Source: Collybiopsis luxurians FD-317 M1
Lineage: Eukaryota; Basidiomycota; Agaricomycetes; Agaricales; Omphalotaceae
Assembly (NCBI GenBank): GCA_000827265.1
Contig: KN834841.1
Coordinates: 108,580 to 172,579, forward strand
Reading direction: 5' to 3'
DNA length: 64,000 nt
The notes under the pieces: model-generated
The model's database searches: none
What the model saw: the letters and a program-made list of their open reading frames with translations, nothing else
Told to the model about the DNA's origin: nothing
Position numbers and translations under genes: made by a program
Shown: positions 34,890 to 46,559 of the stretch, piece by piece
How positions within the stretch are numbered: the first letter of the stretch is position 1
Layout: each line of letters opens with the position of its first letter

Positions 34890-37478
34890 TTAAACTAATA
34901 GTTGCAGCTATTAAACCCATCTATCAACTGTGCTTCATATTTGTGGCATGGTTAGTTCTCTGCAAGGGGATTAGCCAGAGAACAGCAAATATTATTCTTC
35001 GTGTCCTTCATCTCATCCTCCTCACCACTGTTCAGCTCATCTACCTTGCACTGAGGGAGCTTGGTGCACAAATCAATGCACCTTCACCTGTATCTGGGAT
35101 TCCACTTGACATCCAAACAGTGTATAATAGCTTGGATGTGAATCCAAGGCTTATACATCTTATTGTCTGCCCAAAGTGCTTTATGCAATATCCAGCAAAT
35201 ACACATTGCCGTATTTGTAGATACTGCAAATCAAGCTGAGCCCACAAGTGCAAAACAGAGTTATTTAAAAAGAAGTGGTATGCTAAGGGCCAATTTTTCA
35301 AGTGCATTCCACAGTGCTTGTATACCACTCAATCCTTTGAATCATGGCTGGAAAGCCTATTTTCACAGCCTAGAATTGAAGAATGTCTTCAGCAGACATT
35401 TCTCAGATCAGCACAGGGAAACTGGAGGTGAGGTGAAAAGATGCGAGATGTTTATGACTGTCCAGCCTGGCAGGAACACCTATGAAACTATTTACGTACC
35501 CCTTATCACCTTGTCTTTGCAGTTTATGTGGACTGGTTCAATCCTTTGGGAAATAAGGCTGCAGGAAAGTGTTAATCAGCACCATGTGTTGGTTTTTTAA
35601 TGATTTCTGCAGGGAAAACCATCTCATGTGGTGCCATTGTTCTCTACTGCATGAACCTTCCTCTTGAAATACACTTTCTCCCTGAAAATACCTTAATCAT
35701 TGGTCTCATGCCTGCTCCTAATGGGGCCACTGTTTGGACCATTCCACATATCCTGGAGTTCTTTCAAAACAGAGTTTCTGCCTTTCACAATGGCAAGCAA
35801 CTTGCCACCTTCAATCATCCCCAAGGAGTAACTGTTGCTGCCTGAGTTTACCTCGCTATTGCTGATCTTCAAGCAAGTAAGAAGATCATTGGCTTTGGAT
35901 CTCATGGGTGTGACTACTTCTGCACCTACTGTCTCTGTCACAGAGATAATGTAGAGGATCTGGAACATGAGTTCTGGGTGCAGAGAAATGGGAGGGATGT
36001 CAGAGAGCAGGCTCAAACATGGTTAAATGCATCCTTGGTCAAGGAAAAGAACTGATTGTTCAAGGAAAATGGTGTACGCTGGACTCCCCTATACAACTTT
36101 CCACACTGGGACCCAGTTCGGTTTACCATTCTTGGTCCAATGCATGCTGGTTTTAAAGGATATGTGGAGTATCACCTTTGAGCTCTGTGGGGTTTAGGGC
36201 AAAAGAAAGAGACTGTAAAGCAGATTGCAGAGAGAAAGGCTGATGAACAATTTTCACAAGTGGATACAGAGGAGGCTGGGACTGACTTAGAGAGTTTGGA
36301 CATAGAAATGAGCGCAGCTTCTGAGGACCATTCCACTTCAGACCTGCAGGTAGACTCTGATGAAGAGATGGAAGGGAGCTTGGATAGTGAAGGAGAAGAG
36401 GAGGCTGATGAGGAAGAAAATGAAGGAAGTGCAACTCCACCCATAAATCCAGGGTCTAGCACTTTCTTCAACTCTGAGATGGCCTCATGGGATAACTTCC
36501 AGAAGATGAGGATGGGTGTGACGACCCTGATTTCATTGGAGTGGATCCTGGAGCATTTCAGTTCACTTCAGAGCAAGTGAAGGCTATCTGCCAATGCATT
36601 ACAGATGTAATGCTCCCCTCTTGGATTGAGCACCCCCCAGGTAACCTGGGAGAGAGTAAGCATGGAAAGCTCAAAGCACATCAACTCTGGGTTCTCTTCA
36701 GCATCATTTTCCCTCTCATTATCCCAGAGTTCTGGTTTAATGGGGATGAGGTTGAAAACCTCAGGCTGGAGAATTTTTGTCATCTTGTTGCCTCCTTAAA
36801 CCTACTTGCAGCATACTCTACATCGGAAAAAGAAGCAGATGAGTTTCAGGGCCATTTTATCTCCTATCGGAGGACAATGAAGGATTTACATCCAGGCTTT
36901 CCATCCATGCCAAACCACCATTACTCAATGCATTTTCCACAGCTAATGAAATTCTGGGGACCAATGGGAACATTGAGTGAGTTCCCTGGTGAACACCTGA
37001 ATGGACAGCTACAGCGTATTCCAACAAATAATCATTTTGGTATGGTCTCTTGCAGTCTCAGTCATTGCTGTCTTACTAACTTTATTCACAGTTGATATGG
37101 AACTCACCATGATCCAACAATATTCTCGAAAATCTAAATTACAAGCATTACTTCATGAGCCCAGCAACCTAAAGGTCTTGCTAGGGAACTCAGATTCTCC
37201 ATTGGAAAAACCTACCATGGAAGAGCTCATTGGAATTCTGGAGTCACATAATGTATACAGCTTTATGGACCCTCCTAAATCCATGACTGACTCAGAGGTT
37301 GCTGCATTCCTGGCAAAGGCATCAGAGTTTGAGGATTGCAGGCACTACAGCTATCTCCTGGCCTACCTTAACATGCATGACTCTCACTATCATTCTGCCT
37401 ATTCTCTGTACATTCCTATGAACAGTCTAGTCCTTCCAACTGCTGTCCAATCTCACCGACTGAAAGAGTTACAAATAA
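34890..37478 (+). mobile_element. Tnp2-like (CACTA-type) transposase gene, degraded
   Basis: Conserved blocks appear in order. IPLDIQTVYNSLDVNP and LIVCPKCFMQYP form the Cys motif. YTTQSFESWLESLFSQPRIE follows, then VYVDWFNPLGNKAAGK, GAIVLYCMNLPLEIHFLPEN, IIGFGSHGCDYFC and HWDPVRFTILGPMHAG (catalytic-region DxMH-like). An acidic insert (36240-36440) precedes LPSWIEHPPGNLGESKHGKL and ELTMIQQYSRKSKLQALL. This is the architecture of basidiomycete Tnp2 transposases, which move CACTA elements by cut-and-paste. In-frame TGA codons lie at 35237-35239, 35843-35845, 36053-36055 and 36179-36181, each at a position where Arg is plausible. Splice sites near 35430-35520 and 37040-37090 are likely. Terminal inverted repeats were not identified. 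The 3' end runs into an antisense tRNA-like sequence. Confidence 0.85.
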
Positions 37479-37554
37479 TGACCAAGCTGGGAATTGAACC
37501 CAGGTCCCTGCCACTTTCCGGGGACAGTGCTCTAACCAACTGAGCTACTTGACC
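37479..37554 (-). ncRNA. tRNA-like sequence, probably the head of a tRNA-derived SINE
   Basis: Read on the minus strand it folds as a tRNA. The 7-bp acceptor stem is GGTCAAG/CTTGGTC. The D-arm is GCTC/GAGC with A-box TAGCTCAGTTGG. The T-arm is a perfect CTGGG/CCCAG around TTCAATT (B-box), with discriminator A. The anticodon stem CTGTC/GGCAG encloses 10 bases instead of 7 (CCCGGAAAGT), so no normal anticodon can be read. This points to a pseudo-tRNA or a Pol III-promoted SINE rather than a working tRNA. It lies antisense to the last codons of the open frame that begins in the CACTA transposase. Confidence 0.7.
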
Positions 37555-37559
37555 TTCTT

Positions 37560-38229
37560 AGTTCAACAGATGTGGCTTCACATTACACACATCTAACACC
37601 GACATTACACATTTGATGTACGGACTTATCACTGTAAAAAATCAATAGTCTTCCAGCCACATGTACCACTACATTCCAGGAGCAGGCTCAGGAACTTCAA
37701 CAGGCTGCATTATTCACATCTGGCAGGTTCCTTTGGAGAATACAATGCAAATGTTCTTTTTTGTTTGCAAACATCAACCCCTCCCAGTCAACCAAGAACA
37801 ATGGAACCCTTACTCCAAATTCCCTTGCAACTTGCTTCGTACTGAGCTTGTTTTACAGGCCCTTTCTCCAAGCTTCTAATATTATTGAGCCTCAGCACAT
37901 TATTTGCCATCTTGCATGCACAAGCTCCCAAAGCCAGGCTATCCAAATATCTACAAGCATATTAAGAAAGAAGTAATGGCAATTGTCTGGTCATTGGAGA
38001 GAGGCCGGAGGGGACCTTAAAATTGTCATTGTTGCAACTTGCAACTTCATTATCCTCAGGCTTGTTGCCTTCGACAATCATAACCTCAGAACCTGTTGAA
38101 ATGATATATATACATTAGTCTAGGTACCTAAATGACCCAAAGAGGTCCGATGTCATGAAAGAGTGAAAAGGCAGAATTTGGTTCTAGCGAGTTTTAAAAC
38201 ACCTCAATTGGTATGGCCGTGAACCTGCC
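37560..38229. other. spacer without recognised gene
   Basis: Short open stretches only; no domain is recognised. Possible 3' part of the CACTA element. Confidence 0.4.
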
Positions 38230-38480
38230 AGTTTCTTTGTTCCAACTGAAGGCCTAGATGCTCACTAAAAATGAAGATCTTCTTTGGAACAACACCATGA
38301 TGCGGTGCTAGCTCAGATCTTGGGAAGATTTTTCCCCTTAAAGACATTTATGGGCGTCAATTGCAAGATGTATCTGCCCGATTTTCACTTGACCTTCAAA
38401 GTGAACTTCAAGGTGAGCTTCGAGGTGACATGAAATCATGTAATTTTTGCATGAACTGGTCATTGCCTCTGGTGTTTTGA
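38230..38480 (+). pseudogene. short conserved coding module, copy 2 (QILG...MKSCNF)
   Basis: The plus strand encodes LAQILGRFFPLKDIYGRQL, a repetitive LQSELQGELRGDM stretch, and SCNFCMNWSLPLV. This is homologous to the module on the minus strand at 9227-9440. The LQxELxGEL repeat is an internal duplication absent from copy 1. The module ends just before the DDE transposase gene and may be a separate, older insertion. Confidence 0.5.
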
Positions 38481-38535
38481 AAAAAATTTGCACTGCCAAT
38501 ACCTCCCGAAGCTGTGATTCAGCATTCCCCCTGTC

Positions 38536-40908
38536 ATGCCTCGCTGTACTGCACATTCTCAAAGTGCAAAACAACGTGAAAGTCAGAAGAAAGGTATTAT
38601 CAGCCCTCAAGAGGCTGCAGAATTTGCAGTTGATCCTAGCTATGTGCCTTCTTTCAACTCAATAGAACCTGCAGCATATCACAACTCGAAAGAACTAGAA
38701 GACCTTCCATTTGTAGTTCAACCAGGACGAAACATCTATGTTTCTCATGCACCCATGGCAGGTATGTAGCTCGGTTTTGAGAAGCAGTTTAATTGATCAT
38801 CTCGCCAATTTGGAACAGATCCCACAACTGTTGAAACCCAGTTCAAAAACCGGCGACAAATGCTAAAGGTTGAGGAGCGTGAAATGGATCAAAAGGTGAG
38901 CCTGTCAAATTAAAGTTCAGTTTTGCAATTCTGATGCAGCTTATCAGACATTTCTTGAGAACCGAAAACGCGGTCATGAAAATGCCGATTTGATGCATCC
39001 AGAGTGTGCTCCTGGCCAACCCAGCAAGAGTACTGAATGCTGGAATAATTTGGGTTTGACGAAAAAAGCTCAAAAGCAGCATCCTGCTATTGCCAATACA
39101 AAATCATTACTCTCTTACTTCGCAGTGAGTGTACAATCTTTGCTCTATTGTTATCCTGCTCATTTGACCTCTTTCAGCCTCCCACAAAAAAACGGTGGAC
39201 TGACACATCCAATGTGTCAAGTATGTCTCAAACTCTGCAAGTATGTCTCAAACTCTGCCTCTGGTGGATGTAATTGATGTGGACAGAATTGACGAGGTTG
39301 GAATGGCTGCCAGCACATCCATGGGCTTGGATGCAGTTGAATTAGCTGTGGCAGAGGCGGCTCCCATGCTTCCTGCCGCAGTCATGAATAACAGAGGGAT
39401 GGCTGCAGACAGAGGGGTTTCAAGTGGTGCACATATTCCCGAAGTAGTACTCCCTTCCATTATGGTAGACAACATTGAAATGGACAGTCTACTTCAAACT
39501 GTGAATAGTTCAGAGCCACTGCAAGAGAAGAGTCGAGGAAGGGTGATTCATGTTTCTGATTTTATTATTGAAGACTGTGGATTCCTTAAACTTTCAGATG
39601 AAGAGATAGCCGAGCAGCTGAAACTACCAAAGGAGCCACTTCCTCTAATGGCAGGTAACACTGTGTCAGCAAAAGGTAGAGGGTGAAAAAAACAATCCTT
39701 AGCTGGAGAGGGTCATGGTACTCTACAGCAATCTAATGACTGGGTCTCACCTCCTTTGCCTCTGGGGATGAGATACCAAATAAGAAGCTTTGAAGCTCGT
39801 CGAATCATCTATCCTGGATCTAACTATGATCCCTGGTGGGATATAAAACAACTCATTTCTCAGGTATTGTTATAAACCTGTCCAAAAATCAATGCTCATG
39901 AACTTCCTAGGTCAAAGATGCAATTCAAATCTTCAATGTGAAATATCCAAATGACATTGCAGTATTTGTTTTTGACTGCTCCTCAGCACATGAATCATTT
40001 GCAGAGGATTCTCTATGAGCCAATCGAATGAATCGCAAACCTGGGGGACAACAAGCAAGGATGCACGAAACAATCATCCCATCAGGTCCATTGGCAGGTC
40101 AGGTCCAGCAAATGGTTTTTCCAAGAGATTCTCAAGCGGTTGATGAAAATGGTCACTCATTAGCTGGTAAACCAAAAGGGATGGAGCATATACTTCTTGA
40201 ACGTGGTCTTTTAGAACCATTACTTGCAAAGCACAGTGGCAAGGTGGTTGGAGTTTGTGGTAATTGTAGAAAGTCACAGGAGGCAAGAGAAAAGGCTTCA
40301 AAGGAGGCAAAGGAGCGGCGAGATGAGATTGAGGGCTCTGGCCTTGAACTTGGAGCTGTAAGACATGAGAGTGGGGATGAAGATGAAGAGCATGCAACTG
40401 ACTGTTGCATGCGCCGTGTTCTTGAACTTCAAAATGACTTTGCAAATGAGAAGCCTCTTTTGGAACTTGTCATTGAAGAGCAGGGACACCAGTGTGTATT
40501 TTTTCCCAAATTCCACTGTGAGCTCAATCCAATAGAATTGGTTTGGGGACAAATGAAACGCTGTAAGTAGTATTTCATCATTTGAATAATTGCTGTTAAC
40601 TGACTTTTCTTCCAGATTTCCGAGAGAGAACTGATGGCTCCTTTGCAAAGGGGAAGCAGCTTGTACCAAATGGACTTGATGCAATAACAACTGCCACAGT
40701 TCGAAGGTATTTTCAACACTGTTACCGGTACATGGATGCATACAAGTAAGGCTTTTCTATATAACTCCCCAATCATATTTGATATTCTTTCTCTAGGCAT
40801 GGTCTCAATGTCAAGCAAGCAGAATATGCAGTCAAAAAGTATACCAGCCACCGTCGAATTCCTGCCAGCATCAAGCTCGACCCTCATATTCTTTCCATGC
40901 CAACATAA
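38536..40908 (+). mobile_element. DDE-superfamily (Tc1/mariner-like) transposase gene
   Basis: The N-terminus includes DPTTVETQFKNRRQMLK and a LLSYFAPPTKKRW segment. Later comes VIHVSDFIIEDCGFLKLSDE, then SFEARRIIYPGSNYDPWWDI, FVFDCSSAHE (catalytic Asp, about 39972), KPKGMEHILLERGLLE, DCCMRRVLELQNDF, FPKFHCELNPIELVWG (catalytic Glu in NPIE), TATVRRYFQHCYRYMDAY and YAVKKYTSHRRIP, ending at TAA 40906-40908. This motif chain is that of agaricomycete DDE endonucleases. Introns with GT-AG ends occur near 38760, 38896, 39125, 39860, 40565 and 40747. Lesions: TGA 40015-40017 (Arg expected) and a 20-bp tandem duplication at 39218-39257 that breaks the frame. The first catalytic Asp block (HDE-type) was not found. 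Confidence 0.8.
39218..39257. repeat. perfect 20-bp tandem duplication
   Basis: The phrase caagtatgtctcaaactctg occurs twice in immediate succession with no mismatch. Because 20 is not a multiple of three, the second copy shifts the transposase frame. With one copy only, the frames on either side join smoothly (NVSSMSQTLPLVDVI). Confidence 0.95.
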
Positions 40909-40929
40909 AGCTACTGGTTCAGCTTCTAG

Positions 40930-41479
40930 TTTATTGTAGTTGTGATGTGTATTCTTGCTATGTGGTCATGATACGGTATTCAGTAAGAGATACATACTAC
41001 GAGGTCCACCGATGCTTTGAAGTTTGACCTTCCATTTATGGTAGGCACCTTCCATATTAGGTGATGACTAAGCAGGTTCATTTTCGGCCGAGGGTCAAAA
41101 ATTTCAAACATGAGCTACGGCTTAGTGGAGCACAACCCAGGTAGATCTATCCAAAAACAGTTGAATACATCTATTTGCAGTCCAATTCTGGGCAATTTAC
41201 ATACTCAGAAAAAGTTACAAATTTCGGTACAATTTACGGTAAGCGGCTTGATGGGAGGTGACTGATGGCACTGTACACAATTGAAACTGAGCTGAATCAT
41301 TTGAACAAAGGCCAACATTTTAAATGACACAGAAGCCCACTTAGTCCGAAAGAATCATCAGCTCATCAGCACCCGCAGCCGCATGTTTCCACGATTTAAC
41401 AGCATTGGCGATCTTCCCTTCCTTCAGTGATTCTTTTTGGGCTTCCTTCAGGAATGGCCCAACCTCAGCATTAGGACTC
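40930..41479. other. spacer without recognised gene
   Basis: No coding signal or repeat is identified. Confidence 0.4.
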
Positions 41480-41750
41480 TAGGAATGTTGAGACTTGAAG
41501 CCCTGCCATTGGTAATGGGCCAACGCTGCTGCGTGGCAGTTACTTGTGCCCTGAGCCTATAACAGTGCCATCTTACAGCATAGTTCAATTGAATCACAAT
41601 TCCATAATGATGTCAACTGTACTTTATACATCTATATTGCCCTATTTAATTTATATCATGAACGTTATGAGGCTAATATAAAATTGCCTGTAAAGGATCA
41701 GGCACAGAATTCACTACAAACATTTGGTACTCCATTATGTTATGCACTCG
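41480..41750 (-). repeat. dispersed repeat, copy B
   Basis: This is the reverse-complement partner of 2950-3275. The blocks gtgcctgatcctttacaggcaatttt and gcccattaccaatggcagggcttcaagt are recognisable in the same order. It is shorter than copy A by about 60 bp. No open frame is present. Confidence 0.6.
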
Positions 41751-41858
41751 TAACATACTAGGCTTTCGCTGGGTTGCAACGTTAGTTTTGGATGTGGGCC
41801 ATGGTATCTACCCGATGATCACAGGTGAAGATTATCACCGGACAACACTGCCTGCCTT

Positions 41859-41992
41859 CAATGCAGTGTGATCGGCAGGGTGGTGCAGTCGCACTAGATC
41901 AGAGCACCTGATTGGCATCGCTTCACGCTGTCGATCACACTACATTTCTAGTCTGACTGGCATCGCTTCACTCTGCCGATCACATGCAGTGA
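41859..41992. repeat. imperfect inverted repeat, about 25-bp arms (MITE-like)
   Basis: The left arm tcaatgcagtgtgatcggcag (41859-41879) is close to the reverse complement of the right arm ctgccgatcacatgcagtga (41973-41992). A second copy of the right-arm phrase (ggcatcgcttcacgctgtcgatcac, about 41914-41938) lies inside. The size of about 134 bp and the lack of coding potential suit a miniature inverted-repeat element or a hairpin. Confidence 0.55.
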
Positions 41993-42388
41993 AAATTTTA
42001 CTGCATGGCCAAGGGGCACAAAATTACGCAAACGACTGTATAGAATATAACTTGCTCGAATTGCACACACTCAATGTTTGTACTCTCTTTGAAAATACTC
42101 CCAGTTGATATGGTTAATTAATATTCCAAGGATATAGGTCCAGTAACCTACCACTCGAGCCAGTGATTCCGTGAGTCAAATTTTCTCACTAAGCCGTTTG
42201 GAGCGGACTAGAGCGAACATCGGAACAGTATCAAAAGTAAAGTCAATAGAACCATCGATCAAAAATAAAGCATAGGTAAACATCGATTAACACGGAAGCA
42301 GACTAAGACCGGTGTTCCCCGATCAGCTTTCCGTATATATAGTTCTTACTTGAGGTCCCAGAACTTGTGAACGTGCTTCTACTCTGCG

Positions 42389-44598
42389 ATGGCTCTAGAT
42401 TCAGTACCTTTTGCACTTGGGCCGACATATGGTGCCTACTATTGGAGTGCTATCTTATCTACTAGCTTTTGGGGAATTACATGCATTCAAGTGTGAGTAT
42501 ATATCTCCCTAAGCTGGTATTGGCAACTCTTGGGGATCTGCACCGTAACCATTTTTTACGACCAAATTTATATGACTCCCACCGCACAGGAGCCTGTACT
42601 GCCGAAATTGGGCTTTTGTTATTATACCAGTATAAGCCCAACCAATGGTGCTTACATTGGAATTACCTGGGATCTGGCAGCTTCGGTTCTAATATGTCGC
42701 GTACGGGGCCAAGCCGTACCATATACTGTCCCGTATAGAGAAAATTTTGCCAGATTTGTATGTGGTATCTACACAGCTGTTACCGTGTACGGTACGGCGC
42801 AGATCCTCAGCAGCTTTTCAAACTGCTATCCACTAATCTTGATTGTAGATTTATTTATTTTTTAAGGTTAGCAGGAACTCTTCTGAATAATCTACAACAT
42901 GAATAAGCTGATTTTGAAGCCTCTTAGATATTCTAATGATTCTCGCTTCTTCAAATTCATGGTATTTATGAGGATTGATTTCACTCCTCCGGCTATGATT
43001 TAAATATTGTTTTCATTTCAGGTATTCAGTCTCTGGTATGTTATGAAAATTCGGCCTGTACTGCAAGCAATTAATATACAACATAGGGCTTTTGACACAG
43101 TGCACAATGCTATGATTTTGGCTGGTGGTAAGCAAGATATTGGTACTTAAATTAAGACTTATGCTGACTATTGATATGAAGTTTATATAAATCTGGTGAC
43201 CAATTTTGGAGATTTCAAAAGCTTCTTGACAATTAACCGGTCAGTGCCGTACCATAAATTTATGGATATTTGATCTCATATTGTTACAGTATGTTACTGG
43301 TAAGAAATATAGTGGTTGTAGTCAGGATCCCTGATCTTAGCAGGAGTGAAATAGCTGGAACTTCTCTTTCAAGTAGGCATCCTGAGACATTTCTGGATAG
43401 TGAGGCCTCTTTGTACTAAATTATTCATCTTTGTTCTAGGTACTTGCATCAACATTCACCCAAGGTTTCTTTGTGTGGCGCATTTATCACTGTTTGTTTC
43501 ATCCCTTTAAAATTTAGATCTTCTGACTCTAATTTCTAATATTCTGTTCCTCAGTAACAAAAACTCGCTTAATGAAATGGCTTCCGGCTGCGATCTGGGT
43601 CTGTCATTAATGCCTCCTTCCCATTTGCTCATTCACCAATCAAAGTACTCTTTAGCTACCTTTTGCTTTGCTTCAGATAGGTATTTCATGCGTCGTGTAA
43701 CTTTAATTTCATCTGATTCAAAGTCCTGATTTGGCAGTGCTTTGTATTGGTACGTATCAGATGACAGAGGTACGCCAAACCTATATCGCTAATTGCCCTT
43801 AACTAGTTTATATTGTCAAAGGGTAGGCCACAGGTCATATAGTTTTACTACCTCTCACTTCCAGGTCAGACTTGAAGCATCGACAATTCTCACACTAGAC
43901 TCTCATCCACTCTTTGTGAGTGATTTTTACTTTGGTCTTGCAAATTGAAAATGACAATACACTTGCCGATGACTCCCTCTCTAACATGAAGGTGGTTTCA
44001 ATTCTTTATTTAGTCACTGCTAGTGCAGTTGATCTCACAGTGTCTCTTGTTATTACACTTATGCTCTACCAACGAAGCTCTACAACCCCATTTTCAAGGT
44101 GAGCCTCCTTACACTGTAATGTGAAAATGGATCTTGAAGGCAGGACACGGAAGTACATCATCCTTGCTTAAAAAACTCATCGTCATCTCCATCAATAATG
44201 GCCTATGGACTGCTATGTTTGCTCTCTTGAGTCTAATTATGGTATGGGGTTTGCGTCTTGCATCTCCACCCGTGAATGATAGATATTTTAACAGTATGTC
44301 ATCTACCCAAGAGCGGCATTGTATGTCATATTCGATTTCACAATGTGTTCACTCTACACCAACACATTGCTAGCAAATCTGAATGCTAGAGACTATATGG
44401 CATCCAACTTAGCCACCGAGGTGTCTTTTCCAAGCAAGTCCATCCCGTCACGTTCCTCACAGCCTCATGATCAGCTAGAAACTTCAAGTGAGTCACCCCA
44501 ACTCAATGCACACCCTATTCTCAGTCTATTTGCAACCCATTAACATTTTGACAGTGGGTTTTAGCCTTCCTTCAGACTTCGAAATGAAGCAGATGTAA
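42389..44598 (+). CDS. DUF6534-type multi-pass membrane protein, apparently intact
   Basis: A start at 42389 gives MALDSVPFALGPTYGAYYW. About eleven exons then join in frame through GT-AG introns: VYSNDSRFFKFM; VFSLW then AFDTVHNAMILAG; VYINLVTNFGDFKSF; VLASTFTQGFFVWRIYH; LTKTRLMKWLPAAIW; SAVDLTVSLVITLMLYQ; SLLKKLIVISINNGLW; YVIYPRAALYVIFDFTMC; and NTLLANLNARDYMAS. An optional last intron leads to a stop at 44596-44598 (otherwise 44541-44543). The alternating hydrophobic segments, DTxH, TNFG, the Q/FF-x-WR-IY motif and LLANLNAR are hallmarks of this agaricomycete family of unknown function, with about seven membrane spans. No stop or frameshift is needed. CpG is clearly more frequent than in flanking DNA. 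The first intron (about 435 bp) is unusually long. It is the best host-gene candidate here. Confidence 0.85.
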
Positions 44599-45109
44599 TG
44601 TGCTCGGATGGAGTCAATATGCATCTACTGGGACATGAAAAGTATAATCTCGGTAGTTATGAATATACATGTATGCAGGAGGCTGTGTCACTTTGCTCCT
44701 TGCTCACGCTCTTATCTTTGGACTTTTCTTTTTTTGTTTAAAATCATTGTCTAGTTGATAGTAGGTGCCTAGGAAAGGGAAGTGATAGACAATACCAAAA
44801 CCATCATATAAATAAAACTTCCTAATGTTTGAAATTGACTTGTCGGTTTTCGTGGCTACATATTTCTTCCTTCTTACCTCCACACTTTTCTTATATACCA
44901 AGCTTCGCTTAGTGAATATAAGTTGACTTTGCACTTGAAGTTTTACTAAGAGGACTCAACACAGTTGATTTAAATCAAGAAACCCAAGCAATGACAGAGT
45001 CTCAAGTGCAAATCACAATGTATTGTATACAAAGCCAGAAGGCCTTGCTCATCACTGAGGCTGATCATGAGTGTACCTTAATGATACCCAAGTCATCTCA
45101 TGTTCATCA

Positions 45110-45305
45110 GCTAAAGTGTGCTAAGCCCAGGCAAATACAGGAAGCCTGAGGACACCCAGGATATTGGCCAAATTCTAGGAGCCCTTAGGCACTCTAGGTT
45201 GCTTAGGTTGCTTAGGCTGCCTAGGTTTCCCAGGTTTTGGGCCAAATCCCAGGCTCTCGGGAAGACATTTGAAAGATCCCTGAGGATCCCTGCAGATCTC
45301 TAGAC
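45110..45305 (+). repeat. dispersed GC-richer repeat related to 4050-4140
   Basis: The sequence cccaggcaaatacaggaagcctgaggacacccagg...ttggccaaattctagg resembles cccaggcaaacccag...ctgaggagccccaggaattaggccatttcctagg at 4056-4126, just left of the candidate LTR. It is followed by a short array of gcttaggttgcttaggctgcctaggtttcccagg. The repeat class is unknown. Confidence 0.45.
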
Positions 45306-46555
45306 CAGAAATATTTTAAGTAGTACAAAATTATGCAAAATTACATTACAAATACATAGCTATATATTAATCTAGCATAAATACACAATGGGAACATTTA
45401 TTTAGTTGCAGATATTCACCTCCTTTTATTTTTAAAATAAATCACACAATGTGCTCACTGTGAACTGTCTACAGTCAAAAAATTTCCCATGGTCAGAATA
45501 ATAACTCATTGTATATATACTATATACATATGTATAGATTCTGTACTATACTGATATACTGTACTCGAGTATATTAGGTTATTATAAAGCTTGTACTACT
45601 ATACTGTAGTATAATAAATCCTAATATTATCAAACCTGGAGCTTTTAGATGCCTGTTGGATTTGTAATAATGACTAATAATTACTAATCAATTTTTTGCA
45701 CTATCTTGCACAATTTCTGAAACTTCTGAAATACCTGTATATCCAAATATCCAAATATCCAAAAATACCAGTGATCACTGCTGTGCCACTACCATTGTAG
45801 TTCTGGCCCATGGTTGGCCTTGCATTGAAGTCCTTGCTGCTTGTGTGTTGTCTACACCTGTATTCTTTTTTTATATCTCTTCTCTCTTCCATCATCACAT
45901 TGCTCCCCTTTTCCCTCTTCCCTTTGCTGAGGTGTTTACACAAATAATGTATGTCTAAATAAAATTAGAGCCAATTTTTAAATTGTTCTTCCTTACATTG
46001 CAATTACTTTTTGAAAGGGAACATACCAAGGACAATGACATGTATGTTCTTTGTTTAAATTTAGTCTGTACCACGAAATCTCTTTATCTATTCATAGGGA
46101 GACTCCACCTAACACACCACAGTGTAGTTGCAATGCAGAATGAACATATGGAAGAAACTCCTGAGAAATGAATAGTCCACAGAATTGCTGACTTCCACAG
46201 CATCAGAACTATGCCCCAATTCCATTTAATCTCAATATTCCCCAAGGCCAGCAATGTCAAAATATATTTTGGGTTGTCCAACATGGTGACCAACACCTTT
46301 ATTTGACTCAGGGAATTGCAAATCAATTGAGGGGACTACCTCCATTAGTTCCAATTACAAGAGAGCATGGTAGAGCAAGATCTGCAATGATATTTTCCAT
46401 GTTTGCAGCTATTTGGTCCTGAGAGTAAGCTGATCACCTGGGCAAGAAGGGGGGGTGGAGGGTGTCACATTCTCATTGTTCAGTTCTAGATGGGGAGGAA
46501 CTGGAGGGATCTTAGGAATGGGAGGATGCTGGTAACAAGAATTAGGTTTTTACTA
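45306..46555. other. AT-rich interval without a confident gene
   Basis: It contains a palindrome-rich AT stretch (45505-45640, e.g. tatactgtagtata) and a small atatccaa tandem repeat near 45740. No gene is recognised. Confidence 0.5.
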
Positions 46556-46559
46556 AGAG

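Noticed and set aside
42530..42865. 111-residue plus-strand open frame
   Set aside because: It lies inside the first intron of the DUF6534 gene and has no recognisable motif.
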